NCBI GenBank assembly: GCA_910575505.1
Contig: CAJTFK010000001.1
Coordinates: forward strand, 124,001 to 188,000
Length of the DNA: 64,000 bases
Origin: Oscillospiraceae bacterium
GTDB taxonomy: Bacteria; Bacillota; Clostridia; Oscillospirales; Oscillospiraceae
Direction: 5' to 3'
Shown: positions 52,892 to 61,035 of the stretch, one piece after another
How positions within the stretch are numbered: position 1 is the stretch's first letter
Layout of the letters: each line of letters starts with the position of its first letter
Translations under genes and position numbers: made by a program
Notes under the pieces: generated by a model
The model's input: the letters and a program-made list of their open reading frames with translations, nothing else
Database searches by the model: none
What the model was told of the DNA's origin: nothing

Positions 52892-53268
52892 TCTTCGCCC
52901 CCGCTTCACAATCATCCATTTTTCTGCATATGTCAGGCGGGATTTCTCACAAAGAGCCCGCCTGTCTCCATTTTTATCAGCACGGCAGAAAACCCAAAAA
53001 TCCCCTCTATATCCTGGGCGGCGCTCCGATTCCCTTGGCAGCTCCAAAAGACGGGGCGGAACGGAGCGCACCCCATACCCCTCTTGATAAAACGTGTGAA
53101 GGCCCCTCTCATTCCGGCCCTTGACACCATTTTCCGCCTCAGGTAAAATGGAAACAAAAAGTATAATAAAACGTGCACACCGTTCAAAGCCGCCGCCGGG
53201 CTGTCCTTTTTTGGACTCTCTCACGGCACTCGTACAGCCGCTTTCGGGCGGATAAAAGGAGGCGAAAC
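52892..53268. other. Intergenic region before the amidase
   Basis: No gene. It contains an 8-bp inverted repeat (GCGCTCCG and CGGAGCGC, about 40 bp apart near 53023-53070) and the amidase promoter. Confidence 0.5.
53121..53149 (+). promoter_or_regulatory. Amidase promoter
   Basis: A perfect TTGACA (53121-53126), a 17-bp spacer and TAAAAT (53144-53149). Confidence 0.75.
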
Positions 53269-54084
53269 ATGAGTTCCTCTAAAAACAAAAAACATGGCAG
53301 TATGAAACGAAGCAAGGCGCGAGAAGAAAGCAGTGCGCAAAAAGAAAGCAGTGCGCAAAAAGAAAGCAGTGCGCACAAAGAAAGCAGTGCGCACAAAGAA
53401 AGCGGAACGCAGGAACAGATGAGTGCGCGGGACATCCGGAGTGTCCGCCTTCTTTTGAGCGCCTTCTTCGCCCTGACGGCGCTGGTGCTGACGCTGTGTC
53501 TCACCGCCGTCTCCAGCCGTCCCGACACCCTGTCCAGGCCGCTGACAGAAGCGGAGATCCAGGAAATCACCGAGCGAAACAGTCCTCTGACGGAGTACAT
53601 CCTACTCTCCCCCAATGCGGACTTTCCTCGGGAGGATGAAATCCGAAAAATAACCATCCACCATATGGCCGGGAACATGAGCCTGGAAGCTCTGGGCGAT
53701 CTGTTTTCTGACCGGGACCGGAGGTCCTCCGCAAGCTATGGCATTGACAGCGCCGGCCGGGTGGGCCTGTATGTAGAGGAGGGAAACCGTCCCTGGACCT
53801 CCAGCAGCCGGGAAAACGACCACCAGGCAGTGACCATCGAGGTGGCCAATGACGAAACCGGCGGGGACTGGCACGTCAGTGACGCAGCCTATGAAACGCT
53901 GATCGCGCTCTGCGCCGACGTGTGCCAAAGAAACGGCATTCCCTCCCTGACCTATACCGGAGACGAAACCGGGACCCTGACCATTCACAAGATGTTCAAC
54001 CCGGAAACCGAATGCCCCGGCCCCTATCTGGAAAGCCACATGGCCGACATTGCCGAGGCGGTAAACCGCCGGCTTTCCGGCTAG
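53269..54084 (+). CDS. Membrane-anchored N-acetylmuramoyl-L-alanine amidase (Amidase_2)
   Basis: Codes for 271 residues. A basic Ser-rich N-terminus carries a tandem six-residue repeat (KESSAQ/KESSAH, about residues 19-48), then one membrane helix (about 62-84), then an Amidase_2 domain. Zinc ligand His is in ITIHHMAGNMS, with a second His in TIHKMFNPETECPGPYL, the usual C-P-G-P motif. The Amidase_2 His/Tyr position in the middle (YGIDSAGRVGLYV) is conserved. It would cut the MurNAc-alanine bond on the outer face of the membrane. AAAGGAGG precedes ATG 53269. Confidence 0.87.
   Translation: MSSSKNKKHGSMKRSKAREESSAQKESSAQKESSAHKESSAHKESGTQEQMSARDIRSVRLLLSAFFALTALVLTLCLTAVSSRPDTLSRPLTEAEIQEITERNSPLTEYILLSPNADFPREDEIRKITIHHMAGNMSLEALGDLFSDRDRRSSASYGIDSAGRVGLYVEEGNRPWTSSSRENDHQAVTIEVANDETGGDWHVSDAAYETLIALCADVCQRNGIPSLTYTGDETGTLTIHKMFNPETECPGPYLESHMADIAEAVNRRLSG
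53325..53414 (+). repeat. Four and a half 18-bp tandem repeats inside the amidase gene
   Basis: Units of AGAAAGCAGTGCGCAAAA (last bases CAA in units 3 and 4) start at 53325, 53343, 53361 and 53379, followed by a degenerate fifth. They encode KESSAQ or KESSAH in frame. A length-variable stalk before the membrane helix is expected. Confidence 0.88.
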
Positions 54085-54345
54085 CAAGTTCACAGATGCC
54101 CCGGAATGCGCACACGGGGACAAAGCCGCGCTGTATATAATCGACCTGAGGGCGCTGCCCCCATCCTCTAACCGAGACAGCCGTCCCCCCTGGCTTTGGG
54201 TTTGATTTTCTGCATAGATTGTGAAAATGTCAGCCCTTTTACCCTCCGTGTTGCTAATTCTTAAAATTTAATTCCAGAGATTTCCAATCCGCAGAAATGC
54301 ACAAGGTATGTTGGGGTGTTGACGGATTTGATAGGATTGCATAGT
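54085..54345. other. AT-rich gene-free stretch
   Basis: No gene seen. Composition falls sharply compared with the amidase gene and stays low through the next small gene, as in an acquired piece. Confidence 0.45.
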
Positions 54346-54375
54346 AAAAGCAGTTGGTTTTATCCAACTGCCTTT
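54346..54375 (-). terminator. Terminator of the SH3-like fragment gene
   Basis: Leftward AAAGGCAGTTGG pairs with CCAACTGCTTTT with a T-run, about 20 bases past the stop codon. Confidence 0.75.
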
Positions 54376-54394
54376 ACTGGATATAATAGTTGAT

Positions 54395-54814
54395 TTAATT
54401 GCCGCCATAGCTGATTTCTGTGTTATCATCCCAGGGATTTTGATTGGGGTCTATGCCTTCGGCAAGCTCCTCTTGAGTAATTTGATACTTACGATCACCG
54501 TTAGAAATTAAACTTTGATCTGTTCCGTTGTCTACTGCTGTGCTGCTATCACCAGAGGACTGACCTCCGCCTGTGGGTTGCCCTGCTGTGTAACTGCCCT
54601 GCGGTTTGCCTTGAGTATTGTCTCCATTATTGGTTGATGGCTTAGTAGCGCTTAAATATTCACTAGATACATAAACTATTTTCCAATCTTGCGTCTGTAT
54701 TAACGACCATCCTTCATAATCTCCAGTTCCTATACCGATTCCAGTCGCACTATCTCCTTTATTTAAGAAACCTATCGGCGAATCCGGCTCAGCCATTTTC
54801 CCCTTTACATCCAC
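54395..54814 (-). CDS. SH3-like domain protein, probably a truncated secreted protein
   Basis: Codes for up to 139 residues. The first 50 resemble a bacterial SH3 repeat (FLNKGDSATGIGIGTGDYEG, WSLIQTQDWKIVYVSSEYLS). The rest is a low-complexity Gly/Ser/Asn-rich tail. It lacks any signal peptide although such domains normally act outside the cell, so the 5' part of an original gene may have been lost. Composition is much lower in GC than neighbours. A second ATG at codon 7 has AAAGGGG upstream. Confidence 0.5.
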   Translation of the reverse strand: MDVKGKMAEPDSPIGFLNKGDSATGIGIGTGDYEGWSLIQTQDWKIVYVSSEYLSATKPSTNNGDNTQGKPQGSYTAGQPTGGGQSSGDSSTAVDNGTDQSLISNGDRKYQITQEELAEGIDPNQNPWDDNTEISYGGN

Positions 54815-55182
54815 TCCGTTCTATGCTATACTGAATGTGCTGTATTTTCCCCCAGTTCATGTCGGAACCGGCTCTTATTCATGTGCGTCCGGCCGGAGCA
54901 GGCAGCTCAGCCGCTTGCTCCGGCTTTTTGAATCCGGAGCTTTCCCCCGCCGGAACCGGCGGGCCTTGAGTCTGTTTTAAAACCGTCAAAACGCCGTTTC
55001 AGGGAGTCCTCTCCTGCCTTCTGATTTCCTTTGAATTTCAGTGGAAATTCCTCGTCCGGCAGGAAAGTTCGTCTTAACCCGGCATTCCGCCAGTTTTAAA
55101 ACAGGCTTTGACACAGTCCGGCCACTGTATCCATTTAAAGTCAAAAAATCAGCGCATATCAGAAAGAGAAAAGGAGATACCT
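54815..55182. other. Leader region of the sodium-dependent transporter
   Basis: No gene. Holds a perfect 12-bp inverted repeat, CTGTTTTAAAAC (54972-54983) and GTTTTAAAACAG (55093-55104), 109 bp apart, each half itself palindromic, and a TTGACA at 55108-55113 that could be a -35. Confidence 0.5.
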
Positions 55183-56511
55183 ATGGGTAAGAAAAAACAA
55201 GGACAATTTTCCAGCAGCTGGGGCTTTGTCCTGGCAGCGGTGGGATCTGCCGTAGGCATGGCCAATGTGTGGGGCTTCCCTGCCAAAATGGGGAGTAACG
55301 GCGGCGGGGCTTTCCTGATCGCCTATCTGGTTTTCATCGCGCTGTTCGGAAGCGTAGGTCTGGCCGCCGAATACGCCGTGGGCCGCAGAGCCAAAACGGG
55401 CACGCTGGGTTCCTACCGCATGGCCTGGAGCACCCGGGGCAGCGCCGCCGGGCAGGCCGGCGCGATTCTGGGCTGGCTGCCTCTGGCGGGATCCATGTGC
55501 ATCGCCCTTGGCTACGCAGTCATCATCGCCTACGTGCTGAAGGCCTTCGCCGCCTCTCTGGGCGGGTCTCTGATGACGGCGGACACGGCCGCCTGGTTTG
55601 ACTCCTTCTCTCTGGCTGATTATTCCGTCATCCCCTTTCACGCCATTGTAGTGGTGGGTACGCTGCTGACGCTGTTTCTGGGGGCCAAGAGCATCGAGAA
55701 GACCAACAAGATTATGATGCCCCTGTTCTTCATCATCTTCGTAATTCTGGCGGTGCGGGTAGCGCTTCTTCCCGGCGCTGCGGCAGGCTACCGTTATATG
55801 TTCTCCCCCCGCTGGGAAGAGCTTCTGGACCCAATGGTCTGGATTTGGGCCATGGGACAGGCCTTTTTCTCTCTCTCCATCACTGGCAGCGGCATGATTG
55901 TCTACGGAGCCTATCTCCATAAGGATGAAGATGTGGCGGCTCTGGCCAGACAGACGGCTCTGTTTGACACCATTGCCGCCCTGGTGGCCGCTCTGGTCAT
56001 CATCCCTGCCTGTTTTGCCTACGGACTGGATATCGGCGCAGGCCCCTCTCTGCTGTTTGTCACCCTGCCCCGTATTTTACAGGACATTCCCCTGGGCCGG
56101 CTCTTCGCCGTCATCCTCTATACCGCTATGGTGTTCGCCGGGGTCAGTTCTCTGCAAAACATGTTTGAGGCGGTTGGTGAATCCCTTCTGCACCGCTTCC
56201 CCCGCATGAGCCGCAGGCTTGTGCTGGTCCTCCTCTGCCTGATCTGTCTGGGCATCGGCGTCAATATGGAGCCCATTTTCAAGTGGGGCCCGTGGATGGA
56301 TGTTGTTTCCATCTATATCATTCCCATCGGCGCGACGCTGGGCGCAATTTCCTGGTTCTGGATTATGCCCCGGAACGATCTGCTGGAGGAAGTGGGCCAG
56401 GGCGCAGGAAAAGCGCCCGGGCCGCTGTGGTACAGTCTGGGCCGCTATGTTTATGTGCCCTGCGCGGTGATTCTGTGCTGTGTGGCGCTGTTCCTGAAGG
56501 TGGCATTCTAA
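55183..56511 (+). CDS. Sodium-dependent transporter (NSS family)
   Basis: Codes for 442 residues with about eleven or twelve membrane helices. The family N-terminus is WGFVLAAVGSAVGMANVWGF with the unwound TM1 Na+ site, and TM6/TM8 motifs follow. It would take up an amino acid or similar solute with Na+. AAAGGAGATAC precedes ATG 55183. Confidence 0.92.
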   Translation: MGKKKQGQFSSSWGFVLAAVGSAVGMANVWGFPAKMGSNGGGAFLIAYLVFIALFGSVGLAAEYAVGRRAKTGTLGSYRMAWSTRGSAAGQAGAILGWLPLAGSMCIALGYAVIIAYVLKAFAASLGGSLMTADTAAWFDSFSLADYSVIPFHAIVVVGTLLTLFLGAKSIEKTNKIMMPLFFIIFVILAVRVALLPGAAAGYRYMFSPRWEELLDPMVWIWAMGQAFFSLSITGSGMIVYGAYLHKDEDVAALARQTALFDTIAALVAALVIIPACFAYGLDIGAGPSLLFVTLPRILQDIPLGRLFAVILYTAMVFAGVSSLQNMFEAVGESLLHRFPRMSRRLVLVLLCLICLGIGVNMEPIFKWGPWMDVVSIYIIPIGATLGAISWFWIMPRNDLLEEVGQGAGKAPGPLWYSLGRYVYVPCAVILCCVALFLKVAF

Positions 56512-56658
56512 AAATCCTGTCGGTCTATGGCTTCATTTGTCCAGGTTCCTGAACCCTCAAGAGAAGCAGGCCTCTGCGTCCCTTCCGCAAGCAGTCGGAG
56601 AAGCCCGGACAAACCTGCCGCCTCAAAAGAGTCCGGCAACAGGATGCCAAATTTAGAT

Positions 56659-56697
56659 AAAAAAGCCGAAGGACGGTTGTCCTTCGGCTTTTTTTGT
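56659..56697. terminator. Bidirectional terminator between transporter and etfA
   Basis: AAAAAGCCGAAGGAC pairs with GTCCTTCGGCTTTTT with A-run and T-run on either side, between convergent genes. Confidence 0.9.
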
Positions 56698-56708
56698 GCG
56701 CCTGTGTC

Positions 56709-57818
56709 TTACTTCGCAGCCTTGGCGGCCCGGATGGCCTCGGTCAGCAGCGGGGCAACCTTGAACAGGTCGCCGCAGATGCCGTAGTCGGCAATCTCGA
56801 AGATGGGAGCCGTGTCGTTCTTGTTCACGGCAATGATGCACTCGGAATCCTGCATACCGGCCTTGTGCTGGATTGCGCCGGAAATGCCCAGGGCGATGTA
56901 CACCTTGGGATGCACGGTCTTGCCGGTCTGGCCCACCTGATGGTCGGCAGACAGCCAGCCGGAGTCGATGGTGGCGCGGCTTCCGCCGACAACGCCGCCC
57001 AGCTCCGCCGCCAGCTCCTCGGCCAGCTTGATGCCGCCCTCGACGTCCTTGCTGATGCCGCGGCCCACGGAGACGATGAAGTCTGCGCCGATCAGGTCCA
57101 CCAGCTTCTTGGCGGCCTTCACCACCTCGGTGACCTCGGTCTTCACATCCGCGGCGCTGAGGGTGAAGGAGGGCTTCTCAATGACGCAGGCGTCGGCCTT
57201 GGCCTGGTCGAAGGGGTTCTTCTTCATAACGCCGGGCCGCACCGTGGCCATGCAGGGACGGAAGCGGGGGCAGATGATGGTGGCCATCAGGTGGCCGCCG
57301 AAGGCCGGACGGGTCATCTTCAGGTTCCGGTCCTCCATGTCCCACTTCTGGCTGTCCACGTCGATGGTGGAAGCCTCCCGCAGGAACTGGATGTAGTTGG
57401 CCACGTCGATGTCCAGGTGGGTGCAGTCGGCGCAGAGGCCGGTGTGCAGCCGGGCGGCGCAGCGGGGGGCCAGGTCACGGCCGATGTTGGTGGCGCCAAT
57501 CAGGAAGGCCTCAGGCTTGAGGTCCTCAATCACGTCGCAGATGACCTTGGCATAGGCGTCGGTGTTGTAGACGGCCAGCATGGGGTCCTCGCAGACATAG
57601 ACCTTGTCCGCGCCGTAGCCGCCCAGCTCCTTGGCGGCCGCCTCGATGCCCTCGCCGCCCAGCAGCAGGCCGCAGAGGTTCACGCCCAGCTCGTTGGCCA
57701 GGTCCCGGCCCTTGGAGATCAGCTCGAAATCGGTGGGCATCAGCTTGCCTTCGCGCTGCTCGCAGAAGACCCAGACGTCCTTGAAAGCGGCGATATCCGC
57801 ACTATTGAAAGTAGACAT
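56709..57818 (-). CDS. etfA: Electron transfer flavoprotein subunit alpha
   Basis: Codes for 369 residues. The C-terminal FAD domain carries VSVGRGISKDVEGGIKLAEE, GGSRATIDSGWL, QVGQTGKTVHPKVYIALGIS and GAIQHKAGM, all standard. The N-terminus is about 30 residues longer than the classic form. With EtfB and butyryl-CoA dehydrogenase it forms the bifurcating complex coupling crotonyl-CoA reduction to ferredoxin reduction. Last gene of the butyrate operon. Confidence 0.96.
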   Translation of the reverse strand: MSTFNSADIAAFKDVWVFCEQREGKLMPTDFELISKGRDLANELGVNLCGLLLGGEGIEAAAKELGGYGADKVYVCEDPMLAVYNTDAYAKVICDVIEDLKPEAFLIGATNIGRDLAPRCAARLHTGLCADCTHLDIDVANYIQFLREASTIDVDSQKWDMEDRNLKMTRPAFGGHLMATIICPRFRPCMATVRPGVMKKNPFDQAKADACVIEKPSFTLSAADVKTEVTEVVKAAKKLVDLIGADFIVSVGRGISKDVEGGIKLAEELAAELGGVVGGSRATIDSGWLSADHQVGQTGKTVHPKVYIALGISGAIQHKAGMQDSECIIAVNKNDTAPIFEIADYGICGDLFKVAPLLTEAIRAAKAAK

Positions 57819-57839
57819 ATTCGTTTTATCCCCCTTCTC

Positions 57840-58640
57840 TCAGATGATATGCTTGGCGGCCAGAATGCCCGCCAGCTTCTCGCAGGTGGCCTTGTCGTTG
57901 CCCTCCAGCATCATGCCGGCGCCCTTCTGGGGAGGCGTGAAGCTCTTGAAGATGTTGGTGGGAGAGCCCTTCAGGCCGATGGTGGTGGCATCGATCAGGG
58001 GATCGTCCTTCAAATCGTCATAGCCGAAGGTGGTCAGGGGCTTTCCATAAGCCTCGAACACGCCGCCGACGCTCATATAGCGGGGCTCGTTCAGCTCCTT
58101 GATGCAGGTAATCAGGCAGGGGGTCTGAGTCTTGATGGTCATATAGCCATCTTCCAGCATCCGCTTCACCGTGATGGTATTTCCATCCTTGGTAATATCG
58201 GCGGCATAGGTAATCTGAGGCAGATGCAGCTTCTCCGCCATCTGGGGACCCACCTGGGCGGTGTCGCCGTCGATGGCCTGGCGGCCGCACATCACAATGT
58301 CGTCGTCTTCCACGCCGATACGGTTCACCGCGGCGGCAAGAATCTGAGAGGTGGCATATGTATCGGAACCGCCGAACTCACGGGCGGAGACCAGGACGGC
58401 CTCGTCTGCGCCCATGGCCAGGGCCTCACGCAGCATGCCGGCTGCGGGAGGAGGACCCATGGTGACCACGATGACCTTGCAGCCGGTGGCGTCCTTCAGC
58501 TTCAGGGCAGCCTCCAGGGCGTTCATGTCGTCGGGATTGGTAATGGTCTGCATGGAAGCACGATTCAGGGTGCCGTCGGGATTCACCGCCACCTTGCCGG
58601 AGGTATCGGGAACCTGCTTAATAGAAACAATGATTTTCAT
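57840..58640 (-). CDS. etfB: Electron transfer flavoprotein subunit beta
   Basis: Codes for 266 residues. IVSIKQVPDTSGKVAVNPDG is the family N-terminus, and the adenine-nucleotide/FAD motif DIVMCGRQAIDGDTAQVGPQ is intact. AGGAGG precedes the ATG. Sits between bcd and etfA. Confidence 0.97.
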   Translation of the reverse strand: MKIIVSIKQVPDTSGKVAVNPDGTLNRASMQTITNPDDMNALEAALKLKDATGCKVIVVTMGPPPAAGMLREALAMGADEAVLVSAREFGGSDTYATSQILAAAVNRIGVEDDDIVMCGRQAIDGDTAQVGPQMAEKLHLPQITYAADITKDGNTITVKRMLEDGYMTIKTQTPCLITCIKELNEPRYMSVGGVFEAYGKPLTTFGYDDLKDDPLIDATTIGLKGSPTNIFKSFTPPQKGAGMMLEGNDKATCEKLAGILAAKHII

Positions 58641-58658
58641 AACCTTTTACCTCCTATT

Positions 58659-59801
58659 TTATTTCACGCCCAGGCGGCTGGAAATAACCATGCGCTGAAC
58701 CTCGGATGTACCCTCATAGATCTCGGTAATCTTGGCGTCGCGCATCATGCGCTCCACAGGATACTCACGGGTGTAGCCATAGCCGCCGAACAGCTGAACG
58801 GCGCGGCGGGTGACGTCGGAAGCGGCCTCGGCGGCGAAGAGCTTCGCCATGGAGGCGTCCATGGAATAGTCCTCATGGAGCTGCTTCTTGCAGGCGGCGG
58901 CGTACACGAGGTACTGCGCGGCCTGCATGCGGCAGTGCATGTCGGCCAGCTGGAACTGGGTGTTCTGGAACTGGCTCAGGCGGCGGCCAAACTGGACGCG
59001 CTCCTGGGTGTACTTCACAGCCTCGTTCACAGCGCCCTCGCCCAGGCCCAGAGCCTGGGCGGCGATGCCGATCCGGCCGCCGTCCAGAGTCTGCATAGCG
59101 ATCTTGAAGCCCTTGCCCTCTTTGCCCAGCAGGTTTTCCTTGGGAACGATGCAGTCCTCAAAGATCAGGTCGCAGGTGGAGGAGCCGCGGATACCCATCT
59201 TCTTCTCGTGCTTGCCAGTGGAGAAGCCGGGGAAGCTCTTTTCGACAATGAAGGCGGAAATGCCGTGGTTTCCCTTGGACTTGTCGGTCATGGCGAAGAC
59301 CACGAAGGTGTCGGCCACGTTGCCGTTGGTGATGAAGCACTTGGAGCCGTTGAGAACATAGTGGTCGCCTTCCAGAACGGCGATGGTCTGCTGGCCGGAG
59401 GCGTCGGTGCCGGCGTTGGGCTCGGTGAGGCCGAACGCGCCGATCTTCTTGCCGCTCAGCAGGTCGGGGAGATACTTTTTCTTCTGCTCCTCGGTGCCGT
59501 GCTCAAAAATGGGGGCGCAGCAGAGGGAGGTGTGTGCGGAGACGATGACGGCGGTGGTGCCGCAGACCTTGGCCAGCTCTTCCACGCACATGGCATAGGA
59601 GAGGACGTCGCCGCCGGCGCCGCCGTACTCCTTGGGGAAGTAAATGCCCATCATGCCCAGCTTGGCCATTTTCTCCACGGTCTCCATGGGAAAACGCTCT
59701 TCCTCGTCGATCTCCTCGGCCAGGGGCTTGACCTCGTTCTCGGCAAATTCCCGGTACATCTTGCGGAGCATCAGCTGCTCATTGGAAAGGTGAAAATCCA
59801 T
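58659..59801 (-). CDS. bcd: Butyryl-CoA (short-chain acyl-CoA) dehydrogenase
   Basis: Codes for 380 residues. It shows the acyl-CoA dehydrogenase signatures AFGLTEPNAGTDASGQQT and QLFGGYGYTREYPVERMMRD with the catalytic Glu in the C-terminal IYEGTSEVQRMVI. It reduces crotonyl-CoA to butyryl-CoA with the adjacent Etf subunits. AAGGAG precedes the ATG. Confidence 0.96.
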   Translation of the reverse strand: MDFHLSNEQLMLRKMYREFAENEVKPLAEEIDEEERFPMETVEKMAKLGMMGIYFPKEYGGAGGDVLSYAMCVEELAKVCGTTAVIVSAHTSLCCAPIFEHGTEEQKKKYLPDLLSGKKIGAFGLTEPNAGTDASGQQTIAVLEGDHYVLNGSKCFITNGNVADTFVVFAMTDKSKGNHGISAFIVEKSFPGFSTGKHEKKMGIRGSSTCDLIFEDCIVPKENLLGKEGKGFKIAMQTLDGGRIGIAAQALGLGEGAVNEAVKYTQERVQFGRRLSQFQNTQFQLADMHCRMQAAQYLVYAAACKKQLHEDYSMDASMAKLFAAEAASDVTRRAVQLFGGYGYTREYPVERMMRDAKITEIYEGTSEVQRMVISSRLGVK

Positions 59802-59829
59802 ACCTTAATAACTCCTTTTCTATCAGGTT

Positions 59830-60666
59830 TTACTTGGAATAATCAAAGAAGCCCTTGCCGGTCTTACGGCCCAGCTCACCGGCCCGAACCTTCTTGCGCA
59901 GCAGCAGGCTGGGACGGTACTTGGGATCGCCGGTCTCATTAAACAGGGTCTCCATGATGGCCAGGCACACGTCCAAGCCCACCAGATCGCCCAGAGCCAG
60001 GGGGCCCATAGGATGATTGGCGCCCAGCTTCATGGCGGTGTCGATGCCCTCGGCATTGGCCACGCCGGTATCCAGCAGGTCGGCGGCCTCGTTGATCATG
60101 GGGATCAGAATTTTATTGACGACAAAGCCGGGGGCCTCGTTGACCTCCACAGGCTCCTTGCCGATTTCCTTGGAGAGGTTCCAGATCACGTCAAAGGTCT
60201 CCTGGGTGGTCTTGGCGCCGCGGATGATCTCCACCAGCTTCATGGCGGGGACGGGATTGAAGAAGTGCATGCCGATCACCGGGTGATTCAGGCCGTTGGC
60301 CATCTCGGTGATGGACAGGGAAGACGTGTTGGAGGCGAAAATGGCCTCGGGCTTGCACATGGCGTCCAGCTCGCCCAGCAGGGCCTTCTTGGTGGCCATG
60401 TCCTCCTTGACGCACTCGATAATCAGGTCGGCGTCGGCGCAGGCAGACTTCTCCTCCACCAGCACATTGGCCAGCAGAGCGTCGGCGGCGGCCTGCTCCA
60501 TCTTGCCTCTCTCCACGCTCTTCTGGAGTCTGGCGGCCAGCTTATCCTTGTGCTTCTGAGCGGACGCCACGCTGCTGGCGTACATCAGGGCGGTGTGGCC
60601 CTTCGCCGCGAAGACCTGTGCAATGCCGCTGCCCATGGTGCCAGCGCCGAAAATAGCTACCTTCAT
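59830..60666 (-). CDS. hbd: 3-hydroxybutyryl-CoA dehydrogenase
   Basis: Codes for 278 residues. The Rossmann fingerprint is [18 protein letters not shown], the catalytic His-Glu region is [17 protein letters not shown], and the C-terminal helical domain ends [13 protein letters not shown]. It reduces acetoacetyl-CoA to 3-hydroxybutyryl-CoA. AGGAGG lies 7 bases before ATG 60666; the longer in-frame extension covers the promoter. First gene of hbd-bcd-etfB-etfA; thl and crt are not in the window. Confidence 0.96.
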   Translation of the reverse strand: MKVAIFGAGTMGSGIAQVFAAKGHTALMYASSVASAQKHKDKLAARLQKSVERGKMEQAAADALLANVLVEEKSACADADLIIECVKEDMATKKALLGELDAMCKPEAIFASNTSSLSITEMANGLNHPVIGMHFFNPVPAMKLVEIIRGAKTTQETFDVIWNLSKEIGKEPVEVNEAPGFVVNKILIPMINEAADLLDTGVANAEGIDTAMKLGANHPMGPLALGDLVGLDVCLAIMETLFNETGDPKYRPSLLLRKKVRAGELGRKTGKGFFDYSK

Positions 60667-60770
60667 AATGTTTCCTCCTGTTATTTTGATTTTGTGGCTC
60701 ATTTTACGACCATTTTCCCCCGTCCCGGCTCCTGCGGCAGAGACGGCGGAAAGCGGAGCAAATCCCGACT

Positions 60771-60788
60771 TTGCTAATTTACTCACAA
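60771..60788 (-). promoter_or_regulatory. Rex-type operator of the butyrate operon
   Basis: TTGCTAATTTACTCACAA matches the Rex consensus TTGTTAAnnnnTTAACAA at 11 of 14 defined positions. It lies at the predicted start point of transcription, just downstream of the -10 box, where a repressor would block initiation. Rex control of crt-bcd-etf-hbd is established in Clostridium acetobutylicum. Confidence 0.65.
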
Positions 60789-60793
60789 TGTTC

Positions 60794-60822
60794 ATTATAG
60801 GATTTCCGGCTGAAATTATCAA
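60794..60822 (-). promoter_or_regulatory. Promoter of the butyrate operon
   Basis: Leftward TTGATA (60817-60822) and a perfect TATAAT (60794-60799) are spaced 17 bp apart, about 130 bp before hbd. Confidence 0.78.
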
Positions 60823-60957
60823 GTACTATTTGCTCCCTGCCCCTGCTCCAGCCTTCTTTTTTACGCTTCGCACAAAATATTCGTTAAAATTTATACAATT
60901 TTTCGGGAGGTTCTCCAGCCATACTGTGCTCCCCTCCCGGCCCCCGCAGAATTTTCA

Positions 60958-60986
60958 TTTACAGCCGCCCCATCCTGTGTTAAAAT
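60958..60986 (+). promoter_or_regulatory. Promoter of the trmB-like gene
   Basis: TTTACA (60958-60963), a 17-bp spacer and TAAAAT (60981-60986). This overlaps an upstream in-frame ATG at 60985 and supports the later start. Confidence 0.6.
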
Positions 60987-61035
60987 GGAGAAAATCTGGG
61001 AAAAGCGCCCCTCGGGCGCGGAAGGACGTCAACCT

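Noticed and set aside
53325..53414. CRISPR-like array
   Set aside because: Units are contiguous 18-bp repeats without spacers and are in frame within a coding gene; no cas gene in the window.
56694..59942. A 1082-codon open frame on the plus strand
   Set aside because: It is the exact antisense of etfA, etfB and bcd in a GC-rich genome, has Gly/His/Gln-rich composition without any motif, and no ribosome site.
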